Source: Burkholderiaceae bacterium
GTDB lineage: Bacteria; Pseudomonadota; Gammaproteobacteria; Burkholderiales; Burkholderiaceae_C
Direction: 5' to 3'
Length of the DNA stretch: 52,350 nt
NCBI GenBank assembly: GCA_016790575.1
Contig: JAEUOU010000009.1
Location: 1 to 52,350 of the forward strand
Shown: in pieces, positions 9,074 to 17,548 of the stretch
Numbering within the stretch: the first letter of the stretch is position 1
Layout: every line of letters begins with the position of its first letter
Translations under genes and position numbers: made by a program
Notes under the pieces: model-generated
What the model was told of the DNA's origin: nothing
Database searches by the model: none
Seen by the model: the letters and a program-made list of their open reading frames with translations, nothing else

Positions 9074-10030
9074 TCAGACGGTTGCGCCAGCGTTCGGGTC
9101 ACCGGGGTCGAGATCGTCCTTCTTCGGCGCCGCCTTGACGAGGTCTTCGCGTTTGACCCCCAGCCACATGGCAATGGCCGCCGCAACGAATACGGAAGAG
9201 TAAATCCCGAAACAAATTCCGATTGTCAGCGCCATGGCGAAATAGTAAAGCGTTTCGCCCCCAAAAAGCAGCATCGACAGGACCATGATCTGTGTTGAAC
9301 CATGGGTGATGATGGTGCGGCTGATGGTGGACGTGATGGCGTTGTCGATGATTTCAACGGTGCTCATCTTCCGGTAGCGGCGGAAGTTCTCGCGAATCCG
9401 ATCGAATATGACGACCGACTCGTTGACCGAATACCCGAGTACCGCAAGAACAGCCGCCAGCACCGCGAGCGAAAACTCCCATTGGAAAAAGGCGAAAAAT
9501 CCCAGAATGATCACCACATCGTGCAGGTTGGCGATGATGCCGGCGACTGCGAACTTCCATTCGAACCGAAACGCCAGATAAACCATGATGCCAATGACCA
9601 CAAACGCGAGCGCCTTCAGCCCGTCGGCCGCCAGTTCGCCGCCCACCTGAGGGCCGACAAATTCCGTTCGGCGCAACGTGACCGAAGGATCCGCACTCTT
9701 GAGCGCGGTCAGCACGCGTTCACTTTGCTGGGCAGAGGTTGCGCCCTTTTGAACCGGCAAACGGATCAGGACGTCCCGGGCAGTGCCGAAGTTCTGCACC
9801 TGCACCTCGGCGTAGCCCAGCGATGCCACAGTGGACCGGACCTTGGTCAGATCGGCGGGCTGTGAATAGGAAACCTCCATCAACGTCCCGCCGGTGAACT
9901 CCACCGACAGATGCAATCCGCGCGTGAAAAGGAAAAATACCGCGAGGATGAAGGTAATCAGTGACACCGCGTTGAGCAACAACGCATGGCGCATGAACGG
10001 AATGTCTTTGCGGATGCGGAAAAATTCCAT
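9074..10030 (-). CDS. secF: Protein translocase subunit SecF
   Basis: Inner-membrane partner of SecD, using the proton gradient to drive late steps of Sec export. Protein of 318 residues with an N-terminal helix, a periplasmic domain, and five further membrane helices. Family motifs visible: SVEFTGGTLMEVSY near residue 40 and the RND-type GYSVNESVVIFDRIREN segment around 195-210. The C-terminus is charged and cytoplasmic. It lies 9 bases downstream of secD, with AAGAGG ahead of its ATG. Standard yajC-secD-secF order. Confidence 0.97.
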   Translation of the reverse strand: MEFFRIRKDIPFMRHALLLNAVSLITFILAVFFLFTRGLHLSVEFTGGTLMEVSYSQPADLTKVRSTVASLGYAEVQVQNFGTARDVLIRLPVQKGATSAQQSERVLTALKSADPSVTLRRTEFVGPQVGGELAADGLKALAFVVIGIMVYLAFRFEWKFAVAGIIANLHDVVIILGFFAFFQWEFSLAVLAAVLAVLGYSVNESVVIFDRIRENFRRYRKMSTVEIIDNAITSTISRTIITHGSTQIMVLSMLLFGGETLYYFAMALTIGICFGIYSSVFVAAAIAMWLGVKREDLVKAAPKKDDLDPGDPNAGATV

Positions 10031-10039
10031 GTCAGCCTC

Positions 10040-11932
10040 TTACTTGTTGCCCGAATCCGCCGCCGCAGGAACGCGGGCTCCGTCGGCTTTCCAGACCGTA
10101 CCGATGGAAACCGACTTGAGCTTCTTTTGCCGGCCGTACCAGAAGTTGACCAGCCCCCGCGAGAAAAACACCGCCGAGAACATGCTGGTCAGGATACCGA
10201 TGCAATGCACCACCGCAAAGCCCCGTACCGGGCCGGAACCGAAGGCCAGCAGTGCCACGCCGGCGATCAGGGTGGTGATGTTGGAGTCCAGGATGGTGGC
10301 CCAGGCGCGCTCGTAACCCGAGTTGATGGCGACCTGCGGCGCAACTCCATTGCGCAGCTCCTCCCGAACCCGCTCATTGATGAGTACGTTGGAGTCAATT
10401 GCCATGCCCAAGGCCAGTGCCATGGCAGCCATGCCGGGAAGGGTCAAGGTTGCCTGCAGCATCGACAGAATGGCCACCAGCAACAGCAGATTGACGCCGA
10501 GGGCGATTCCCGAGATCAAGCCGAAAAGCATGTAGTACACCGCCATGAAAGCCAGAATGACCAGGAAACCCCAGGTCACGCTGTTGAAGCCTTTGGCGAT
10601 GTTCTCTGCCCCGAGGCTGGGGCCGATCGTGCGCTCCTCGATGATTTCCATCGGTGCCGCCAGCGATCCCGCGCGCAGCAACAGCGCCAGGTCATTGGCT
10701 TCGACGACGCTCATGGATCCCGAAATCTGGAACCGGTTGCCCAATTCGCCCTGAATCACCGGCGCCGTGAGTACCTCGCCTTTGCCCTTCTCGAAGAGCA
10801 GAATCGCCATGCGCTTTTTCAGGTTTTCGCGGCTGGTATCGCGCATGATGCGGCCACCCTTGGCGTCAACCGTCAGATCCACCTTGGGTTGCTGGGTCTG
10901 GGAGTCAAAACCGGGCTGCGCATCGGTCAGGCTGTCCCCCGTGATGATGACCAGCTTTTTCACGATGACAGGCTGGCCGTCGCGCTGCAGGTACCGCTCC
11001 GATCCGAACGGCACCGGTCCGCGGCCGGCCTCGGCCTCCAGAGCTTCCGTGCTTTCGTCCACCAGGCGCATCTCCAGGGTCGCAGTGCGCCCCAGAATGT
11101 CCTTGGCTTTGGCCGTGTCCTGGACACCGGGCAACTGCACCACGATCCGGTCCAGACCCTGCTGCTGAATCACCGGTTCGGCAACCCCCAATTCATTGAT
11201 GCGGTTGTGCAGCGTGGTGATGTTCTGCTTGAGCGCCTGCTCCTGCACCAGGCGCGCTGCCTCAGGGCGGATGGTGGCGGTGAGCTTGTATTCGGTGCCT
11301 TCCGGGACCTCGGTAAATTGAAGGTCGGGAAACTGATCCTGAATCAGGCGCTTGGCGGCTTCCAGTGTGGCCGCGTCACGCAGGCGCAACTCGATGGCCT
11401 GTCCGTTGCGGGCGATGCCACCGTGGCGGATATTCTTTTCCCGCAGCATGGAGCGCAAATCACCGGCCAGGGAGTCGACCTTCTTCGACAGCGCCGCTTT
11501 CATGTCGACCTGCAGCATGAAATGCACACCACCGCGCAAGTCCAGGCCCAGATACATCGGTGCCGCATGCAGGGAGGTCAGCCATGCCGGCGACCGCGAC
11601 ACCAGGTTGAGCGCCACAACATAACCCGGGTCAGCGGCGTCCGGATTGAGCGCCTTCTGAATCGCGTCCTTGGCTTTGATCTGGGTATCGGTGGAGTCAA
11701 AACGGGCGCGGACGGACTGCCCCTCGAGACTCAGAGCGTCCGACGTGATTCCGGCGGCCTTGAGCGCCTGCTCGACGCGGGTGAGTGTTCCCTGGTCCAC
11801 CCGCAGGGTTACCTTGCCTGCAGACACCTGCACGGCCGGGGCTTCACCAAAGAAATTGGGCAGGGTGTAGATGGCCCCCACCAAGAGCGCGATCACCATG
11901 ATCGCGTACTTCCAGACCGGGTAACGGTTCAT
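10040..11932 (-). CDS. secD: Protein translocase subunit SecD
   Basis: Inner-membrane accessory subunit of the Sec translocon, forming a complex with SecF and YajC. Protein of 630 residues (E. coli 615). One N-terminal helix is followed by the large periplasmic P1 region, including LGLDLRGGVHFMLQVD near residue 125, then five membrane helices near the C-terminus with ALGMAIDSNVLINERVREE. Located 63 bases after yajC; that spacer holds a strong hairpin (11962-11985) that may act in mRNA processing or attenuation. No clear Shine-Dalgarno precedes the ATG at 11932. Confidence 0.97.
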   Translation of the reverse strand: MNRYPVWKYAIMVIALLVGAIYTLPNFFGEAPAVQVSAGKVTLRVDQGTLTRVEQALKAAGITSDALSLEGQSVRARFDSTDTQIKAKDAIQKALNPDAADPGYVVALNLVSRSPAWLTSLHAAPMYLGLDLRGGVHFMLQVDMKAALSKKVDSLAGDLRSMLREKNIRHGGIARNGQAIELRLRDAATLEAAKRLIQDQFPDLQFTEVPEGTEYKLTATIRPEAARLVQEQALKQNITTLHNRINELGVAEPVIQQQGLDRIVVQLPGVQDTAKAKDILGRTATLEMRLVDESTEALEAEAGRGPVPFGSERYLQRDGQPVIVKKLVIITGDSLTDAQPGFDSQTQQPKVDLTVDAKGGRIMRDTSRENLKKRMAILLFEKGKGEVLTAPVIQGELGNRFQISGSMSVVEANDLALLLRAGSLAAPMEIIEERTIGPSLGAENIAKGFNSVTWGFLVILAFMAVYYMLFGLISGIALGVNLLLLVAILSMLQATLTLPGMAAMALALGMAIDSNVLINERVREELRNGVAPQVAINSGYERAWATILDSNITTLIAGVALLAFGSGPVRGFAVVHCIGILTSMFSAVFFSRGLVNFWYGRQKKLKSVSIGTVWKADGARVPAAADSGNK

Positions 11933-11961
11933 GATCGCGCGGGAGAAAGGAGTGGGACGGT

Positions 11962-11985
11962 ACGGCCCCGAAAAATCGGGGCCGT
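11962..11985 (-). other. Perfect hairpin in the yajC-secD spacer
   Basis: A 10-bp perfect inverted repeat (ACGGCCCCGA / TCGGGGCCGT) with a 4-base loop sits between the yajC stop and the secD start. No T-run follows it on the minus strand, so it is not a classic intrinsic terminator. It could protect the yajC mRNA 3' end or set subunit ratios; that is inference. Confidence 0.6.
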
Positions 11986-11995
11986 CCAGGAATGT

Positions 11996-12322
11996 TTACT
12001 TGTAGGTACCCTTGGGCAGCACCTGCACCACGGCGGAGCGCTGCATCTGGATTTCAACTCCGTTGGCCACTTCAACGTTGATGTGGTTATCGCCCAATTT
12101 GGCAACGCGGCCAAGAATGCCCCCTGCGGTCACCACTTCGTCACCTTTGGCCAAAGCGTCGATCATGGCCTTGTGCTCTTTGGCCTTCTTCATCTGGGGC
12201 CGGATCATCACGAACCACAGAACAACAAACATCAGCACGATGGGCAACAAGCTCATCAATGTCGACTCGCCGCCGGCAGCGGGTGCGGGCGCGGTTTGGG
12301 CATGGGCAATGGAAATCAGCAC
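11996..12322 (-). CDS. yajC: Preprotein translocase subunit YajC
   Basis: Small single-span inner-membrane subunit of the SecDF-YajC complex. Protein of 108 residues (E. coli 110). The start is a GTG at 12322, 8 bases after AGGAG; the longer open frame is not family-like. A Ala/Pro-rich N-terminus precedes the helix LPIVLMFVVLWFVMIRPQ, then the cytosolic segment GDEVVTAGGILGRVAKLGD, all typical of YajC. A TACAAT -10-like hexamer lies on the minus strand at 12399-12404, but no good -35 accompanies it. In many relatives queA and tgt sit just upstream; here they are about 33 kb away. Confidence 0.95.
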   Translation of the reverse strand: MLISIAHAQTAPAPAAGGESTLMSLLPIVLMFVVLWFVMIRPQMKKAKEHKAMIDALAKGDEVVTAGGILGRVAKLGDNHINVEVANGVEIQMQRSAVVQVLPKGTYK

Positions 12323-12480
12323 GGGGAAAACTCCTGAGAGACATGGAACGAAACCTTCAGCCGGCGCAAAGCCTGCCGACGGCTCGGGGCAATCCGCCAT
12401 TGTATGCCCGGCCCGCTTTTCCGAACCGGACCGGGCATAGGGATTTGCCGGGGATCGAAGCCCTCAGAGAGCTATTACTT

Positions 12481-12525
12481 TGATAGCTAAAAGCGACCTT
12501 TTAACGCTGGGTATGACGATATTTC
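12481..12525 (+). repeat. Dispersed repeat copy A, intergenic
   Basis: Contains TGATAGC (12481-12487), GACCTTTT (12495-12502) and AACGCTGGGTAT (12503-12514), one of the best-preserved copies. It lies between yajC and the 3' end of the indolepyruvate oxidoreductase gene. Immediately upstream, AGCTAT at 12470 pairs with ATAGCT at 12483, giving a short extra hairpin not seen at the other copies. Confidence 0.75.
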
Positions 12526-12542
12526 ATCATGAATCGGCGGTT

Positions 12543-15500
12543 TCAGGCCGTTTTCGCCGCCTCGCGCCATGTGGCCATCCGGGTTGCCCACTGCTGGCGT
12601 GCCGCTGCGAGGTTTCGGGCCTTCACCGGTCCGAAACCCCGAATCCGGTCAGCCTCCTGGGCGATGGCCACCGCCTCGGCATGGCGGGACACCGTCAAAC
12701 CGGCCAACAGTTCCTCAACCATCGCGCGGTACTCGGCGATCAGCGCGCGTTCGGTTCGGCGCTCTTCGGTGCGGCCAAATGGGTCCAGGGCGGAACCGCG
12801 CAAACCCTTGAGTCGGGCCAGCAGGCGAAACGCGGTCAGCATGGCCGGGCCATATTTCTGCTTGACCGGTCGGCCTTGCGCGTCGTGGCGAGTCCACAGA
12901 GGCGGCGCCAGGTGGTAATGCAGGCGAAAGTCGCCTTCGAACTCCGTCGCAATACGGGCAAGGAATTGCGGATCAGCCTGGAGTCGGGCCACTTCGTACT
13001 CGTCTTTGTAGGACATGAGGCGAAACAGCTGGCGGGCCACAGCTTCGGTCAGCGCGGTGCGGGGCCCGCCGGTTTCCGCCAGCGCAGCCTCCGCCGTCCG
13101 GACCCGTGCGACAAATTCCCGGTAGGTTTCGGCCCAGCGGTTGTCCTGGTATTGCTCCAGATAGCGTGCACGGTGGTCAACCAACTCATCCACCGTTTGC
13201 CGGCGGTGCCACTGGACAGCCTGGGTCGGCACCAGGAGCGCCTCGACGCGTTTCGGGTCCTGAGCGGCCCAGCGGCCCCATTCGAAGGCAGCCTTGTTCG
13301 CGTCGACCTGCACCGCATTGAGTTCGATGGCACGCATCAGCGAAGCCTGCAAAAGCGGAATCCAGCCTTTTTGCCACGCGTAGCCAAGCACCATTGGGTT
13401 GACGTACAGGCTGTCGCCCATCAGCGCGTGGGCCAGCGCGTCCGCGTCGAAAACCCCCACTGCGTCATCCCCGACGGCCTGTTCGATGGTGCGGACACAG
13501 TCGGCGGACGGATTGTCCCACCCGGTATTGCGCACAAAGGCGGCCGTGGGCGTGCCCACCGCGTTGAGCGCTACACGGGTGCGCCCTTCGCGCATGCGCA
13601 TCAGGGTTTCCTTGCCCGCCGCCACGATAGGGTCACACGCCAGGATCAGGTCGGCTGCGGCGGTGCTCACGCGAGTCGTGCGAATGTCGTCCTGACTCGG
13701 GCCCAGAAGGACATGACTCCAGGTCGCGCCCCCCTTCTGGGCCAACCCGGCAGCGTCCTGTGTCACCACGCCTTTGCCTTCGAGGTGCGCCGCCACCCCC
13801 AGCAGTTGCCCGATGGTGATGACGCCAGTCCCGCCCACACCGGCAACCACCATGCCGAATGTCTGCGTCAGCGCGGGCAGCATCGGGTCCGGCAGAGTCC
13901 CCAGCTCGGACGGCTGGCGTTTGCGGCCGGCGGCGTTCTTGCGTGGTTTGCCGCCTTCCACCGTCACGAAACTCGGGCAAAAGCCCTTGAGACAGCTGAG
14001 GTCCTTGTTGCAGGTGCTCTGATTGATACGCCGCTTTCGCCCCAGCGGCGTCTCCAGGGGCTCTACCGACAGACAATTCGACTGCACACCACAATCTCCG
14101 CAGCCTTCGCAGACCAGTTCGTTGATGACCACCCGGACGGCCGGATCGGCGATCAGCCCCCGCTTGCGCCGGCGGCGCTTCTCGGTGGCACAGGTCTGGT
14201 CGTAAATGATGACCGTGGTGCCCTTGATCTCGCGAAACTCGCGTTGCACCGCATCCAGCGTGTCCCGGTGCTGGATGGCGATGCCAGCGGGGAGGCCCTG
14301 GACGGACGCGTACTTTTCCGGTTCGTCGGTCACGATGGTGATCTTGACTGCGCCCTCGGCCCGCATGCTCTGCGCAATCTGCACGACGCTGTGGCCCTCG
14401 GGTCGCTCCCCCACCTGCTGACCACCGGTCATGGCCACGGCGTCGTTGTACAGAATCTTGTAGGTGATGTTCACGCCCGCGGCGATGCTCTGCCGCACGG
14501 CCAGCAGGCCACTGTGGAAATACGTGCCGTCGCCCAGGTTGGCGAACATGTGCTGATCCGTGCTGAACGGCTGCTGTCCCACCCAGGGCACCCCCTCACC
14601 GCCCATCTGCGTGAAGCCGACTGTCGCCCGGTCCATCCAGATCGACATGAAATGGCAGCCGATGCCGGCCATGGCCCGTGAACCCTCAGGCACGCGGGTG
14701 GAGGTGTTGTGCGGGCAACCCGAGCAGAACCACGGCTGTCGCTCGGCCAGCGGACCCGACACCACCAGGCTGCGCATCGCCTGTTCTTTGGCCTCCAGCA
14801 CGGCCATTTGCGCATCCAGCCGGGCCGCCCAATCGCCGTCCACCCCCAATTTTTTCAGCCGGCGCACCAGCGCGCGGGCGATGATGGCCGGCGACAGATC
14901 GGCGTTGGCGCGAAGCAGCGTGTGGGCGCTGGGATTGGGCATCGCCCATTCGCCCCCACTGAAGTCCCCCTCCACCTCGTCGAATTTGCCCAACACATTG
15001 GGCCGCACGTCGGCACGCCAGTTGTAGAGCTCTTCCTTGAGCTGATACTCGATCACCTGGCGCTTTTCTTCGACGACCAGAATCTCGCGCAGACCAGCAG
15101 CAAACTCCCGTGTGCCCTGCGCCTCCAGCGGCCAGACCACTCCAACCTTGTGCAGGCGAATACCCAGGTGGCGGCACGCGGCATCGTCCAGCCCCAGGTC
15201 CGCCAGCGCCTGACGGGTGTCGTTGTAGGCCTTGCCACTGGCAATCACACCCAGGCGGTCGGCCGGGCTTTCGATCACGTTGTAGTTCAGTCGGTTGGCG
15301 CGGACATAGGCCAAGGCGGCATACCATTTGTGGTCGAAAAGCCGGGCCTCCTGATCCAGGGCGTGGTCGGGCCAGCGAATATGCACGCCGCCAGGTGGCA
15401 TCGGAAAGTCGGGCAACACAATCTGCACCCGTTCGGGGTCCACATCCACGGTGGCGCTGGACTCGACGATCTCCTGGATGGTTTTCATGCCTGCCCACAC

Positions 15501-16118
15501 GCCCGAGAAACGGCTCATCGCCCAGGCATGCAAGCCCAGATCCAGTATTTCCTGCACGCTGGCCGGAAAAAACACCGGCAGGCCGCAGGCCTTGAAGATG
15601 TGGTCGCTCTGGTGCGCGGCGGTGGAACTCTTGGCCACATGGTCGTCGCCGGCAACGGCAATGACGCCGCCCCACGGCGTCGTCCCGGCCATATTGGCGT
15701 GCTTGAAAACGTCCGAGCAGCGGTCCACACCCGGCCCCTTGCCGTACCAGATGCCAAAAACTCCGTCATACCGCCGCGACTGTGGTGGGGCAAAACCCAG
15801 CTGCTGGGTACCCCACACCGCAGTGGCAGCCAGCTCTTCATTGACGCCGGGCTGAAACACGATGTTCTGCGCGGCCAGGTACGAACGCGCTTTCTGCAGC
15901 GCCTGGTCATAGCCGCCCAGCGGCGAACCGCGGTAGCCGCTGATAAACCCGGCTGTGTTCTTGCCCAACAACTGGTCCCGGGTCTGCTGCAACATCGGCA
16001 GCCGCACCAGCGCTTGAACGCCACTCATGAACGCACGCCCTCGCGGCAAGGCGTATTTGTCTTCGAGTGTCACGGTTTCCATTGCGCGACGGACCGCGTC
16101 CGGCAAAGGGGCATTCAT
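12543..16118 (-). CDS. Indolepyruvate:ferredoxin oxidoreductase, fused subunits
   Basis: Oxidative decarboxylation of aryl-2-oxoacids such as indolepyruvate to aryl-acetyl-CoA, reducing ferredoxin, for aromatic amino acid breakdown. At 1191 residues it is the fused proteobacterial IorAB type. Seen: N-terminal transketolase-like domain with SGYRGSPLGGYD near residue 60; the CSGCPHNTST segment near 467; TPP-binding GDGTYFHSG and MTGGQ; an iron-sulfur region near 667 with CEGCGDCGVQSNC and later Cys residues; a gamma domain from about 757 with GVGGTGVITIG; then a C-terminal extension. AGGAG lies 8 bases before the ATG. Divergent from an Lrp/AsnC regulator, its likely controller. Confidence 0.93.
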   Translation of the reverse strand: MNAPLPDAVRRAMETVTLEDKYALPRGRAFMSGVQALVRLPMLQQTRDQLLGKNTAGFISGYRGSPLGGYDQALQKARSYLAAQNIVFQPGVNEELAATAVWGTQQLGFAPPQSRRYDGVFGIWYGKGPGVDRCSDVFKHANMAGTTPWGGVIAVAGDDHVAKSSTAAHQSDHIFKACGLPVFFPASVQEILDLGLHAWAMSRFSGVWAGMKTIQEIVESSATVDVDPERVQIVLPDFPMPPGGVHIRWPDHALDQEARLFDHKWYAALAYVRANRLNYNVIESPADRLGVIASGKAYNDTRQALADLGLDDAACRHLGIRLHKVGVVWPLEAQGTREFAAGLREILVVEEKRQVIEYQLKEELYNWRADVRPNVLGKFDEVEGDFSGGEWAMPNPSAHTLLRANADLSPAIIARALVRRLKKLGVDGDWAARLDAQMAVLEAKEQAMRSLVVSGPLAERQPWFCSGCPHNTSTRVPEGSRAMAGIGCHFMSIWMDRATVGFTQMGGEGVPWVGQQPFSTDQHMFANLGDGTYFHSGLLAVRQSIAAGVNITYKILYNDAVAMTGGQQVGERPEGHSVVQIAQSMRAEGAVKITIVTDEPEKYASVQGLPAGIAIQHRDTLDAVQREFREIKGTTVIIYDQTCATEKRRRRKRGLIADPAVRVVINELVCEGCGDCGVQSNCLSVEPLETPLGRKRRINQSTCNKDLSCLKGFCPSFVTVEGGKPRKNAAGRKRQPSELGTLPDPMLPALTQTFGMVVAGVGGTGVITIGQLLGVAAHLEGKGVVTQDAAGLAQKGGATWSHVLLGPSQDDIRTTRVSTAAADLILACDPIVAAGKETLMRMREGRTRVALNAVGTPTAAFVRNTGWDNPSADCVRTIEQAVGDDAVGVFDADALAHALMGDSLYVNPMVLGYAWQKGWIPLLQASLMRAIELNAVQVDANKAAFEWGRWAAQDPKRVEALLVPTQAVQWHRRQTVDELVDHRARYLEQYQDNRWAETYREFVARVRTAEAALAETGGPRTALTEAVARQLFRLMSYKDEYEVARLQADPQFLARIATEFEGDFRLHYHLAPPLWTRHDAQGRPVKQKYGPAMLTAFRLLARLKGLRGSALDPFGRTEERRTERALIAEYRAMVEELLAGLTVSRHAEAVAIAQEADRIRGFGPVKARNLAAARQQWATRMATWREAAKTA

Positions 16119-16214
16119 GGTGGTGTCTCCTGATGGGGCGGTAGTCAGGTCAGTCCTGCCGCGTTGTGATGGCAGAAAGTGTAGGCAAATGAGGGCGACA
16201 GGTGTTTTCTTTTT

Positions 16215-16241
16215 TTGCCAGAATTACGGCCGTTATGGCAA
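16215..16241. promoter_or_regulatory. Candidate Lrp-type operator and lrp promoter
   Basis: In the 135-base gap between the divergent oxidoreductase and lrp genes, TTGCCA (16215-16220) and TGGCAA (16236-16241) form an inverted pair around the perfect palindrome ACGGCCGT. TTGCCA could also be the -35 of the lrp promoter, with CAATAA 18 bases downstream as a -10. Autoregulation and control of the divergent gene are usual for Lrp/AsnC proteins; binding here is inferred. Confidence 0.4.
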
Positions 16242-16253
16242 TAATCTTTCCCC

Positions 16254-16757
16254 ATGTCAGCAGCTTCAGAAACACTTGATCGCTACGACCGGGCCATTCT
16301 GGAGATCCTGCAGGACCACGGCCGCATCTCCAATTCCGAACTCGCCCAGCGGGTGGGTCTGTCGGCGGCCCCATGCTGGAGGCGTGTGCGTGCGCTGGAG
16401 GAAGCCGGCTATATCACCGGCTACCACGCCAGCATTGACCGCGAGAAAATCGGCCTGGGTGTTCTCGCCTTCGTTCGCCTGGACGCGGCAGAAAACACGG
16501 GCGACATCCTGCACCGGCTGGAAGATGCCATCCGCGCGATTCCTGAAATCGTGAGTTGCCACTACATCAGCGGCACCGGGACCTTCGAGTTGCAGGTGAT
16601 CAGTACCGACCTGAACGCCTTCAGTCAGTTTGCGCGCGAAGTCCTGATCAACCTGCCCAACGTCAAAGACCTGCAAACCCGGTTTTCGCTGGGTGAAATC
16701 AAAACCCGCACGGCGTTGCCCTTCGGCCACCTGACAAAAAAGCGCCCTGGCGGTTGA
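16254..16757 (+). CDS. Lrp/AsnC family transcriptional regulator
   Basis: DNA-binding regulator of 167 residues. The N-terminal helix-turn-helix is seen in [18 protein letters not shown] through [21 protein letters not shown], followed by the linker [11 protein letters not shown] and a C-terminal RAM (amino-acid sensing) domain with the [18 protein letters not shown] segment. Family members form octamers and respond to amino acids. The divergent indolepyruvate oxidoreductase suggests an aromatic amino acid or arylpyruvate as signal; that is inference. The ATG at 16254 gives the family N-terminus. Confidence 0.92.
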   Translation: MSAASETLDRYDRAILEILQDHGRISNSELAQRVGLSAAPCWRRVRALEEAGYITGYHASIDREKIGLGVLAFVRLDAAENTGDILHRLEDAIRAIPEIVSCHYISGTGTFELQVISTDLNAFSQFAREVLINLPNVKDLQTRFSLGEIKTRTALPFGHLTKKRPGG

Positions 16758-16876
16758 CGTTTTTTGTCATGCTTACAGCCAGCTGTCGCATTTTTTGGCT
16801 CACCGTAGGCAGGCAACTCACGACAGCCGACCCCAGTCTTCGTGCAATAGTACACATCCGCCGCTTCGCGGCCGGG

Positions 16877-16891
16877 TGGCACGGAACCTGC
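16877..16891 (+). promoter_or_regulatory. Sigma-54 (RpoN) promoter of pilA
   Basis: TGGCACG (16877-16883), four bases, then CTGC (16888-16891) matches the sigma-54 consensus TGGCACG-N4-TTGC. GG (16878-16879) and GC (16890-16891) are separated by exactly 10 bases. Transcription would begin near 16903, about 36 bases before the pilA start. Sigma-54 control with PilR is well known for pilA in Pseudomonas and relatives; pilR is not in this window. Confidence 0.8.
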
Positions 16892-16938
16892 GTTTGCCAT
16901 TGCGGATTTCCCCTCAACCTCTCTCCAAGGAGCTTCTT

Positions 16939-17433
16939 ATGATGCGTTCTGTCCAAAAGGGTTTCACCCTGATCGAACTGATGATCGTTGTCGCGATCAT
17001 CGGTATTCTGGCCGCCGTGGCCCTGCCCGCCTACCAGGATTACACCGTGCGCGCCCGCGTGTCGGAAGTGATTCTGGCGGCTTCGTCGTGCCGCAGCACA
17101 ATTACGGATACGGTTCAGAACTCCCCGGTTCCTGACGTTTCCGCTGCGATTCAATCCGCATGCTCGGTGACACCGACAAAAATGGTTCTGTCAGGCGGTG
17201 CAGACGCTGATGGCGTCATTACCGTGACCGGCAGCAATGGGGCGCTCGGCGGCGACACCAGCGCTACTGCGCGGAACATTTCTCTGCGTCCCTACGTCGT
17301 TTCTGGCGGCGCACCTCGGGTTCTGGAAGGTACGACCGACGGCGGTTTGACCATTTCGGAATGGCGTTGTGGTCCGGCAGGTACCGACCCGATGCCCCTG
17401 AAGTATCTGCCCGGCTCCTGCAAGGCGATCTGA
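16939..17433 (+). CDS. pilA: Type IV major pilin
   Basis: Prepilin of 164 residues with a short leader ending in Gly, cleaved before the Phe of [20 protein letters not shown]; Glu5 of the mature protein is present. AAGGAG lies 6 bases before the first of two adjacent ATG codons. The mature protein has four cysteines: in SSCRST, in QSACSV, and a C-terminal pair [18 protein letters not shown] forming a D-region-like loop. It ends CKAI, so it lacks the terminal Ser modified by Pseudomonas TfpO; a glycosylation site, if any, would be elsewhere. Followed by a strong terminator and by glycosyltransferase-like genes. Confidence 0.93.
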   Translation: MMRSVQKGFTLIELMIVVAIIGILAAVALPAYQDYTVRARVSEVILAASSCRSTITDTVQNSPVPDVSAAIQSACSVTPTKMVLSGGADADGVITVTGSNGALGGDTSATARNISLRPYVVSGGAPRVLEGTTDGGLTISEWRCGPAGTDPMPLKYLPGSCKAI

Positions 17434-17460
17434 TTGACACGCGGATTTCGATCCGCTCCG

Positions 17461-17490
17461 GAAAAGACCGCCTCGGCGGTCTTTTCTGCT
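17461..17490 (+). terminator. Intrinsic terminator after pilA
   Basis: A perfect 12-bp inverted repeat (GAAAAGACCGCC / GGCGGTCTTTTC) with a very short centre, ending in T-rich sequence, 27 bases after the pilA stop. It would limit read-through into the ligase gene. Confidence 0.85.
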
Positions 17491-17548
17491 TTTCAACGGT
17501 TCAACGGCTAAAGACGATGGACTGTTGTACTGTGGCAGACTCACCAGT

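Noticed and set aside
9986-12337. Long plus-strand open frame of about 783 codons opposite secD-yajC
   Set aside because: Shadow of strongly conserved sec genes; composition is unlike a protein and no motif is found.
12480-14681. Long open frame of about 733 codons on the plus strand
   Set aside because: It is antisense to the indolepyruvate oxidoreductase, has no ribosome-binding site and no recognisable protein; GC-rich antisense frames are often open by chance.
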